Assembly: GCA_035293245.1 (NCBI GenBank)
Contig: DATDOO010000163.1
Coordinates: 1-19,734, forward strand
Direction of reading: 5' to 3'
DNA length: 19,734 bases
DNA from: DATDOO01 sp035293245
GTDB lineage: Bacteria; Pseudomonadota; Gammaproteobacteria; Methylococcales; Methylococcaceae
Shown: piece by piece, positions 1 through 5,354 of the stretch
How the letters are laid out: each line of letters starts with the position of its first letter
How positions within the stretch are numbered: position 1 is the stretch's first letter
Notes under the pieces: model-generated
What the model was told of the DNA's origin: nothing
What the model saw: only the letters and a program-made list of their open reading frames with translations
The model's database searches: none
Made by a program: the position numbers and the translations under genes

Positions 1-261
1 CCAGACCAGCCATTGGTCGATTTGCGGCCCCCAGCCGTGGGTCGCCAGGCTCCAGACCCCGTAAAGCGCGGCGGCGACCAGCACGACGAACACGCTGCGC
101 GCGGCGGGCGTCGCGGGATCGAAAAAGGCCGCCCACTCCCAGGCGCCGAGGAGGATGACTGCGCCCCAGGCCAGAGCAAAGCCGGTGACGGGCAGATACC
201 AGACGGCGGCGACCGTAAGGGGCAGGAGAACGGCTGCAGTAATGACTCGCGTGCGTAACAT
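1..261 (-). CDS. cdsA: Phosphatidate cytidylyltransferase, N-terminal part (runs off the window)
   Basis: The first 87 codons of a gene leaving the window on the left. The peptide begins MLRTRVITAAVLLPLTVAAV and continues as alternating hydrophobic stretches with a GAWEWAAF segment, as expected for the N-terminal membrane helices of CdsA, the inner-membrane enzyme making CDP-diacylglycerol from phosphatidate and CTP. The catalytic C-terminal signature lies outside the window, so the call rests on the N-terminal pattern and on position directly after uppS, where cdsA sits in most gammaproteobacteria. The gap to uppS is 14 nt and the ATG has no strong Shine-Dalgarno, suggesting coupling to uppS translation. 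Family call is likely; completeness cannot be judged. Confidence 0.85.
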   Translation of the reverse strand, partial: MLRTRVITAAVLLPLTVAAVWYLPVTGFALAWGAVILLGAWEWAAFFDPATPAARSVFVVLVAAALYGVWSLATHGWGPQIDQWLVW

Positions 262-275
262 GGAAAATACCGGTG

Positions 276-1100
276 TTATTGTTGTAATGAAAGGTGCGCC
301 GGCGGATCCGCCGTCTCCAGGGCGTCGGCCAGTTGCTCGGTGGTCAGACCGAAACGCCGCTCCCGTCCGGCGAATTCGGCAAACGCCTCCGCCAGATCGC
401 TTTCGCCGAAATCCGGCCACAGCACCGGCGTGAAATAAAGTTCGGTGTAGGCCAGCGGCCAGAGGAGAAAATTGCTGATGCGCTGCTCCCCGCCGGTGCG
501 GATGAACAGATCCGGCTCCGGCCAGTCGGCGGTGGACAGGTAAGCGGCCAGCGCGCCTTCCGTGACCTGTTCCGGCGCCAAGGCTCCCCGGGCGACGTCG
601 GCGGCGAGTCGCCTTGCGGCCTGGGCGATGTCCCAACGCCCGCCGTAATTGACGGCGATGACCAGCGTCATGCCGCGATTGGCGCTCGTCAGCGCTTCCG
701 CCTCCCGGATATGCTCCTGAAGCGATTGCGGCAGACTCGAACGCTCGCCGATCACCTTGAGGCGGATGCCCTGCTCGTGCAACTGCTTCGTCTCCCGGGC
801 GAGAGATTCGATGAACAGGCGCATCAGCACCGACACTTCCTGCGCCGGGCGCCGCCAGTTCTCGCTGCTAAAGGCAAACAGGGTCAGGACGTCCACGCCG
901 CTCTGGGCGCAAAAACGCACCGTCTTGCGCACGGCGGCGATGCCGGCGCTATGGCCCGCCGTGCGCGGCAAATGCCGCTGCCTGGCCCAGCGGCCGTTGC
1001 CGTCCATAATGATGGCGATATGGCGCGGCGTCTGGCCCCCCTTGTCCGGGAACACCCCGAGGCTAGAGCCGGATTCCGATAAAGTCGATTCCGCGTCCAT
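276..1100 (-). CDS. uppS: Undecaprenyl diphosphate synthase (cis-prenyltransferase)
   Basis: Makes the C55 undecaprenyl diphosphate carrier from farnesyl-PP and isopentenyl-PP for peptidoglycan and surface polysaccharide synthesis; cytosolic, membrane-associated. The 274-residue protein shows the cis-prenyltransferase signature HIAIIMDGNGRWA near residues 27-39 with catalytic Asp33, the SSENWRRP motif and the C-terminal PDLFIRTGGEQRISNFLLW region that binds isopentenyl-PP, followed by ELYFTPVLWPDF. The usual Q after FLLW is P here. Length is slightly above the E. coli enzyme because of about 8 extra N-terminal residues. The SD is weak (ACAGG just before ATG). It lies 127 nt after frr, a gap filled by two palindromic elements, and 14 nt before cdsA in the same operon. 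Confidence 0.96.
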   Translation of the reverse strand: MDAESTLSESGSSLGVFPDKGGQTPRHIAIIMDGNGRWARQRHLPRTAGHSAGIAAVRKTVRFCAQSGVDVLTLFAFSSENWRRPAQEVSVLMRLFIESLARETKQLHEQGIRLKVIGERSSLPQSLQEHIREAEALTSANRGMTLVIAVNYGGRWDIAQAARRLAADVARGALAPEQVTEGALAAYLSTADWPEPDLFIRTGGEQRISNFLLWPLAYTELYFTPVLWPDFGESDLAEAFAEFAGRERRFGLTTEQLADALETADPPAHLSLQQ

Positions 1101-1134
1101 GCCTGTCAGTAAAGTCGCGTAGCGAACACATTGC

Positions 1135-1171
1135 TCTCCCTCTCCTTCTGGGAGAGGGATGGGGTGAGGGG
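1135..1171 (-). repeat. Dispersed palindromic (REP-like) repeat, copy 1
   Basis: Read on the minus strand this is CCCCTCACCCCATCCCTCTC followed by a short loop and GGAGAGGGAGAG, a hairpin with CCCTCTCC/GGAGAGGG arms. A second copy with near-identical sequence lies at 3546-3584 in the opposite orientation. Both sit in non-coding spacers of the same operon. This CCCTCACCCC...CCCTCTCCC pattern is a common intergenic repeat class in gammaproteobacteria (recalled knowledge, not searched). It may shape mRNA stability between frr and uppS. Confidence 0.75.
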
Positions 1172-1229
1172 AACTGTTATGGCGGGAGCGTCTTGCATGG
1201 TTTGGATGGCGCGGATCGCCATAACAGTT
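1172..1229. repeat. 13-bp perfect inverted repeat overlapping the frr stop codon
   Basis: AACTGTTATGGCG at 1172-1184 is exactly repeated in reverse complement at 1217-1229, with a 32-nt spacer. The right arm includes two of the three bases of the frr TAA stop (1228-1230). In the frr transcript it could fold into a long-loop hairpin directly after the coding region. No run of U follows, so it is not a classical intrinsic terminator. It abuts the REP-like element at 1135-1171. Confidence 0.7.
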
Positions 1230-1785
1230 ACACGGCCATCAGGTCCGCTTCCTTTTCCTTCAGCAGCTTTTCGACTTCCTCGACGAACTTGTCGGTGAGC
1301 TTCTGGACCTGTTCCTGGCCCCGGCGCTCCTCGTCCTCGGAAATCAGCTTTTCCTTCAGGGCCTCCTTGAGTTCCCCATTGGCGTCGCGGCGGATGTTGC
1401 GCAGGGCGACGCGGGCGTTTTCGGCCTCGCCGCGCACGATCTTGACCAGGCTCTTGCGCCGCTCCTCGGTCAGGGGCGGCATGGGCACGCGGATGACCGT
1501 GCCCGCCGAGTTGGGGTTCAGCCCCAAGTCGGAAGTCAGGATGGCCTTTTCGATGGCCTGCACCATGCTCTTGTCCCAGGCGGTGATGCACAGGGTGCGC
1601 GCGTCCTCGACGTTGACGTTGGCGCACTTGGGCAGCGGCGTTTCCGTGCCGTAATAATTGACCATGATGTGTTCCAGCAGGCTGGGATGGGCACGGCCGG
1701 TACGGATCTTGGCGAAGTCGTGCCGGAGGGAATCAAGGCTCTTGGCCATGCGCCCTGAAACACTCTGGGTAATATCGCTGATCAT
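1228..1785 (-). CDS. frr: Ribosome recycling factor
   Basis: RRF splits the post-termination ribosome together with EF-G. The 185-residue protein matches the family's usual length exactly. It carries the helical-bundle start (SGRMAKSLDSLRHDFAKIRT), the RTGRAHPSLLE motif around residues 28-38, and NIRRDANGELKEALK near residue 130, which contains the arginine important for ribosome binding. The C-terminus is a charged helix ending KEKEADLMAV. It starts 7 nt after the pyrH stop, with AGGA about ten bases before the ATG, so it is translationally coupled to pyrH. The order tsf-pyrH-frr-uppS-cdsA is the classical gammaproteobacterial one. Confidence 0.98.
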   Translation of the reverse strand: MISDITQSVSGRMAKSLDSLRHDFAKIRTGRAHPSLLEHIMVNYYGTETPLPKCANVNVEDARTLCITAWDKSMVQAIEKAILTSDLGLNPNSAGTVIRVPMPPLTEERRKSLVKIVRGEAENARVALRNIRRDANGELKEALKEKLISEDEERRGQEQVQKLTDKFVEEVEKLLKEKEADLMAV

Positions 1786-1792
1786 GGGATTA

Positions 1793-2515
1793 TCATCCTG
1801 TTTCTATGAGGGAGCCGAGTTCCTCGCCCCGCACCAGGCGCATGACCGCGCCGGGGTGGAAGACGTTCATCACCCGCAGGGGCATGCGATGGTCGCGGCA
1901 CAGCACCAGGGCGGTCGCGTCCATGACGTGGAGACGCTGATCGAGCGCCTGATCGTAAGTCAGGCGGGAATAGAAGGTGGCCTGGGGGTTTTTCAAGGGA
2001 TCGTCGGAATAGACGCCGTCGACCTTGGTGGCCTTGATGAGCAGATCGGCGTTGATTTCGATGGCGCGCAGGCTGGCCGCCGAATCGGTGGTGAAGAACG
2101 GGTTGCCCGTTCCCGCCGCGAAGATGGCCACCCGGCCTTTCTCCAGGTGCCGCACCGCGCGGCGGCGGATATAGTCCTCGCACACCTGGTTGATTTTCAG
2201 CGCCGACATGACCCGCACCGGCTGGCCGAGGTGCTCGATGGCGTCCTGCATGGCCAGGGCATTGATGACTGTCGCCAACATGCCCATGTGGTCGCTGGTG
2301 ACGCGCTCCAGCCCTTCCGAGGCTTTCTCCGCGCCGCGGATGATGTTGCCGCCGCCGATGACCAGCCCCACCTGCACCCCGGCGCGGCACAGATCGAGAA
2401 TTTCCGACGCCAGGCGCTGCAGAATGCCCGGATCGATGCCTCCGCAGCGCCCATTGCCCATCAGGGCCTCGCCGCTCAATTTCAGAAGAATCCTGCGGTA
2501 CTTCAAAGGGGCCAT
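1793..2515 (-). CDS. pyrH: UMP kinase
   Basis: Phosphorylates UMP to UDP with ATP, feeding pyrimidine nucleotide synthesis; a cytosolic hexamer of the amino-acid kinase fold. The chosen start (MAPLKYRRILLKLSGEALMG) gives 240 residues, matching the E. coli enzyme; the reading frame stays open upstream to 2602, but that extension passes through two intergenic hairpins and has no family counterpart. Visible motifs are KLSGEAL (ATP phosphates), VIGGGNIIRG, the DHMGMLATVINALAMQD segment, AGTGNPFFTTDSAA (UMP/ATP pocket) and KATKVDGVYSDDP. No strong SD precedes the ATG, but a stable hairpin lies 22 nt upstream, which may influence initiation. It is 7 nt from frr and 111 nt from tsf. Confidence 0.97.
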   Translation of the reverse strand: MAPLKYRRILLKLSGEALMGNGRCGGIDPGILQRLASEILDLCRAGVQVGLVIGGGNIIRGAEKASEGLERVTSDHMGMLATVINALAMQDAIEHLGQPVRVMSALKINQVCEDYIRRRAVRHLEKGRVAIFAAGTGNPFFTTDSAASLRAIEINADLLIKATKVDGVYSDDPLKNPQATFYSRLTYDQALDQRLHVMDATALVLCRDHRMPLRVMNVFHPGAVMRLVRGEELGSLIETG

Positions 2516-2537
2516 GTGGTTCGCTTCGGGTTGAAGC

Positions 2538-2567
2538 GCGGCGCGTTCCGCGCTTAGAACGCGCCGC
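2538..2567. repeat. 11-bp perfect hairpin between tsf and pyrH
   Basis: GCGGCGCGTTC (2538-2548) and its exact reverse complement GAACGCGCCGC (2557-2567) flank an 8-nt loop. In the minus-strand mRNA this very GC-rich stem ends 22 nt before the pyrH start codon. It lacks a U-tract, so a processing or RBS-accessibility role is more likely than termination. Confidence 0.75.
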
Positions 2568-2583
2568 CGCTCAGGATGTGGAA

Positions 2584-2600
2584 GCGGGCTGCTCGCCCGC
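2584..2600. repeat. Small REP-like hairpin downstream of tsf
   Basis: GCGGGC and GCCCGC arms around a TGCTC loop, 27 nt after the tsf stop in the direction of transcription. Together with the hairpin at 2538-2567 it forms a tandem hairpin pair in the tsf-pyrH spacer. Short GCGGGC/GCCCGC hairpins of this kind are common dispersed elements; no second copy was noticed in this window. Confidence 0.5.
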
Positions 2601-2626
2601 ATGTTTCCGCCAGTCCGGACGGATGA

Positions 2627-3508
2627 TCAGGAGCCGCGCACCTGCGCCATCACTTCCTCTGCAAAGTTGCTCTCTTCCTTCTCGATGCCCTCGCCAACCT
2701 CGTAACGGGCAAAGCGCACAACCTTGGCGCCCTTGGATTTGAGCAGATCGCCCACGGTCTGGTCGGGATTCTTCACGAATGGCTGGCCGACGAGGGTGAT
2801 TTCGCCGAAGAATTTCTGGATGCGCCCCGTCACCATCTTTTCGATGATATTCGCCGGTTTGCCGCTGTCCGCCGCCTGGGCGGAGAAGATTTCCTTCTCC
2901 TTGGCGACCATTTCATCCGGCACACCCGACTCGTCCACGCACACCGGCTTGCTGGCGGCGATATGCATCGCGATATCCCGTCCCAGTTCGGCGTCGCCGC
3001 CGTTCAACTCGACGAGCACCCCGATGCGGCTGCCGTGCAGGTAGCAGGCGACGAGTCCGGCCGCGCTGTCCATCCGCGCGAAGCGACGTACGCTGAGGTT
3101 TTCGCCCAGCTTGGCGACCAGCGCCTTGCGTGCTTCATCCACCGTGGCGCCGCCGTCCAGTGCCTGGCCGGACAACTGCTCGACGGACTCGACGGGAAGG
3201 GCGAGCACGCAGTTCGCCACGCTTGCGGCGAAATGGATGAAATCATCCGCCTTGGCGACGAAATCAGTCTCGCTGTTGATCTCGACCAGCGCTGCGCGCT
3301 TGCCGTCGGCACTGATCTTCGCGCACACGCAGCCTTCCGCCGCCGTGCGTCCGGCTTTCTTGTCGGCCTTGGCCAGGCCGTTCTTGCGCATTTGCTCGAT
3401 CGCCGCCTCCAGGTCGCCGTTCGTCTCCGCCAGCGCCTTCTTGCATTCCATCATTCCGGAACCGGTACGCTCGCGCAGTTCCTTGACCATCGCCGCCGTA
3501 ATACTCAT
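2627..3508 (-). CDS. tsf: Translation elongation factor Ts
   Basis: EF-Ts is the guanine-nucleotide exchange factor of EF-Tu. The 293-residue protein begins SITAAMVKELRERTGSGMMECKKAL, the UBA-like N-terminal domain that contacts EF-Tu, and has the diagnostic ETDFVAK motif at residues 80-86, whose TDF intrudes into the EF-Tu nucleotide pocket. A core domain with two dimerisation-like subdomains follows, then a C-terminal segment ending EEVMAQVRGS. Length is about 10 residues over the E. coli protein. The start has GAGG six bases before the ATG. It follows rpsB in the same operon, the usual arrangement. The spacer from rpsB (109 nt) contains a REP-like repeat, which may lower tsf relative to rpsB. 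Confidence 0.98.
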   Translation of the reverse strand: MSITAAMVKELRERTGSGMMECKKALAETNGDLEAAIEQMRKNGLAKADKKAGRTAAEGCVCAKISADGKRAALVEINSETDFVAKADDFIHFAASVANCVLALPVESVEQLSGQALDGGATVDEARKALVAKLGENLSVRRFARMDSAAGLVACYLHGSRIGVLVELNGGDAELGRDIAMHIAASKPVCVDESGVPDEMVAKEKEIFSAQAADSGKPANIIEKMVTGRIQKFFGEITLVGQPFVKNPDQTVGDLLKSKGAKVVRFARYEVGEGIEKEESNFAEEVMAQVRGS

Positions 3509-3545
3509 TCAAAACCTCGTCAAATCTTCGTTTTCGCTCTTGCCG

Positions 3546-3584
3546 CTCCCTCACCCCGTCCCTCTCCCAGGGGGAGAGGGCGAG
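3546..3584 (+). repeat. Dispersed palindromic (REP-like) repeat, copy 2
   Basis: CTCCCTCACCCCGTCCCTCT continuing to a CCCAGGGGG turn and GAGAGGGCGAG. The arms CCCTCTCCC and GGGAGAGGG form a tight stem. Apart from a few bases it is the reverse complement of the element at 1135-1171. It lies in the rpsB-tsf spacer. Confidence 0.75.
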
Positions 3585-3617
3585 CAAGGCTGCCGCGATT
3601 TCTTAACGCGGCGGGGA

Positions 3618-4373
3618 TCATTCGGCCGCCGGCGTTTCGGCGTCCATTTCGACGAACTCGTCTTCCGATGCGGCTGCAGCCATTCCCAAGTCCTGGGTCT
3701 TGCCTTCCAGGATCGCCGCCGCCGCGTTCTGCATGTAAAGCTGCACGGCGCGGATCGAGTCGTCGTTGCCCGGAATGATGTAATCCACGCCCACGGGACT
3801 GTTGTTGGTGTCCACCACCGCCACCACGGGGATGCCCAATTTGACGGCTTCCTTGATGGCATTGTCCTCGTGGCCCACATCCAGCACGAACAGTGCGTCC
3901 GGCAGGCGGTCCATGTCCTTGATGCCGCCCAAGGAACGCTCCAGGCGCTCCAGTTCGCGCATCATGCCCAGCGCTTCCTTCTTGCTGAAACGGCTCAGGC
4001 TGCCGTCGTCGCGCATGGTCTCCAGCTGCTTGAGCCGCGAGACGGACTGGCGGATGGTCTTGAAATTGGTCAACATGCCGCCCAGCCAGCGGTAGTTGAC
4101 GTAAGGCATGCCGCAGCGCGCGGCCTCTTCCTGCACCACCTTGCGGATGGCCTTCTTGGTGCCGACGAACAGGACTTTGCCCCGGTTGGCCGTAAGCTGC
4201 TCGAGGTAGCGCATCGCCTCGTTGAGCAGCGGCAGGGTCTTTTCCAGGTTGATGATGTGGATCTGGTTGCGGGCGCCGAAAATGTAAGGCGCCATCCGGG
4301 GGCTCCAGTAACGGGTCTGGTGGCCGAAGTGCACGCCGGCTTCAAGCATCTGGCGCATGGTAACGTTTGCCAT
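3618..4373 (-). CDS. rpsB: 30S ribosomal protein S2
   Basis: Small-subunit protein S2, positioned between head and body of the 30S particle and needed for S1 binding. The 251-residue product starts MANVTMRQMLEAGVHFGHQT and includes WSPRMAPYIFGARNQIHIINLEKT, RGKVLFVGTKKA, RWLGGMLTNFKTI, PDALFVLDVGHEDNAI and PVVAVVDTNNSPVGVDYIIPGNDD, all hallmarks of S2. The C-terminus is acidic (EDEFVEMDAETPAAE). The start is fixed by family alignment; the frame is open far upstream but that extension crosses the map promoter region and is antisense to map. GGA lies about 12 bases before the ATG. First gene of the rpsB-tsf-pyrH-frr-uppS-cdsA run, with a structured leader upstream. Confidence 0.98.
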   Translation of the reverse strand: MANVTMRQMLEAGVHFGHQTRYWSPRMAPYIFGARNQIHIINLEKTLPLLNEAMRYLEQLTANRGKVLFVGTKKAIRKVVQEEAARCGMPYVNYRWLGGMLTNFKTIRQSVSRLKQLETMRDDGSLSRFSKKEALGMMRELERLERSLGGIKDMDRLPDALFVLDVGHEDNAIKEAVKLGIPVVAVVDTNNSPVGVDYIIPGNDDSIRAVQLYMQNAAAAILEGKTQDLGMAAAASEDEFVEMDAETPAAE

Positions 4374-4497
4374 GGATTCTAGATTTCCAATGTTTGGGTT
4401 GAGCCTCCACATACCCCATCCGCCAACCCGCGCCAAGGCGGGCACCCGGAGGATGTGCCGGTATATGTGTGTTTTATATTGCCAAAAGCAACAGCGA
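4374..4497 (-). promoter_or_regulatory. Structured rpsB 5' leader (candidate S2 autoregulatory element)
   Basis: On the minus strand the leader can form a GGCAC/GTGCC stem (arms 4441-4445 and 4455-4459), a small CGCC/GGCG stem just downstream, and a GGGTTG/CAACCC stem (arms 4396-4401 and 4424-4429, 22-nt loop) about 23 nt before the rpsB ATG. In gammaproteobacteria S2 is known to repress rpsB-tsf by binding a conserved structured leader. Position and structure fit that role, but I could not compare it to the published consensus, so assignment is inference. Confidence 0.45.
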
Positions 4498-4507
4498 TTT
4501 ATACCAT
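4479..4507 (+). promoter_or_regulatory. Candidate sigma70 promoter for map-glnD
   Basis: TTGCCA at 4479-4484, a 17-nt spacer, then TACCAT at 4502-4507, reading toward map. Predicted start is near 4514, giving a leader of about 67 nt. It overlaps the opposing rpsB promoter, so the two transcription units probably compete for polymerase here. Confidence 0.5.
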
Positions 4508-4527
4508 ACCGGGCTCTAGTCGGGCAA
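4498..4527 (-). promoter_or_regulatory. Candidate sigma70 promoter for rpsB operon (extended -10)
   Basis: On the minus strand: TTGCCC (complement of 4522-4527), an 18-nt spacer, and TATAAA (complement of 4498-4503) preceded by TGG, giving TGGTATAAAT, an extended -10. Predicted start is near 4491, leaving a leader of roughly 118 nt that contains the hairpins. A second weaker option is TTGCTT followed 17 nt later by ACATAT closer to the gene. Confidence 0.5.
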
Positions 4528-4580
4528 TCCGCTCGGCCTTTCGCGCCTCTCCCACCCCTATTTCCGGCCCGCGCCGCCCC

Positions 4581-5348
4581 ATGAGCGTCAGCATCAAAAC
4601 CCTCTCCGAAATCGAGAAAATGCGCGTCGCCGGCCGTCTGGCCGCGGAAGTGCTGGAGATGATCGGCTCGCACGTCAGAGCCGGCATCACCACCGACGAG
4701 CTCGACGCCCTCTGTCACGACCACATCGTTCGCGTGCAGAATGCGATTCCCGCGCCGCTGAATTATCGCGGCTTTCCCAAATCCATCTGCACCTCGGTCA
4801 ACCACCAGGTCTGCCACGGCATTCCCGGCCCGAAGAAACTCAAGAACGGCGACATCGTCAACATCGACATCACCGTGATCAAGGATGGCTATCACGGCGA
4901 CACCAGCATGATGTTCTGCGTCGGCGAGCCGTCGATCCGCGCCCGGCGGCTGATTCAGGTGGCGCGCGAGGCGATGTTCGAAGGAATCCGTCAGGTGCGC
5001 CCCCGCGCCACGCTGGGCGATATCGGCCACGCCATCCAGAGGCACGCCGAAGCCAACGGCTTCAGCGTGGTGCGCGAGTTTTGCGGCCACGGCATCGGCC
5101 GCGACTTCCACGAGGAGCCGCAGGTGCTGCACTACGGCAAGCCGGGCGACGGGCTCGTCCTGCAAGCCGGCATGATTTTCACCATCGAGCCGATGATCAA
5201 CGCCGGCAAGAAGGAAACCAAAATCCTCCCCGACGGCTGGACCGCCGTCACCCGCGATCACAGTCTTTCGGCGCAATGGGAGCACACCATCCTGGTGACT
5301 CGGGACGGGGCGGAAGTCCTGACCTTGCGCCGGGACGAACCCGTCTGA
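4581..5348 (+). CDS. map: Type I methionine aminopeptidase
   Basis: Removes the initiator methionine from nascent proteins; cytosolic, two-metal enzyme. The 255-residue protein has the complete pita-bread ligand set one residue offset from E. coli: Asp96, Asp107, His170, Glu203 and Glu234, with catalytic His79 in NHQVCHGIP. Motifs NIDITVIKDGYHGDTSMMF, CGHGIGRDFHEEP, GMIFTIEPM and WEHTILVT are intact. The start is set by alignment with the family; the frame is open upstream to 4455 but that part overlaps the rpsB leader and promoters. No recognisable Shine-Dalgarno precedes this ATG. Divergent from rpsB, the standard gammaproteobacterial arrangement, and 6 nt upstream of glnD. Confidence 0.97.
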   Translation: MSVSIKTLSEIEKMRVAGRLAAEVLEMIGSHVRAGITTDELDALCHDHIVRVQNAIPAPLNYRGFPKSICTSVNHQVCHGIPGPKKLKNGDIVNIDITVIKDGYHGDTSMMFCVGEPSIRARRLIQVAREAMFEGIRQVRPRATLGDIGHAIQRHAEANGFSVVREFCGHGIGRDFHEEPQVLHYGKPGDGLVLQAGMIFTIEPMINAGKKETKILPDGWTAVTRDHSLSAQWEHTILVTRDGAEVLTLRRDEPV

Positions 5349-5354
5349 GGCCCC

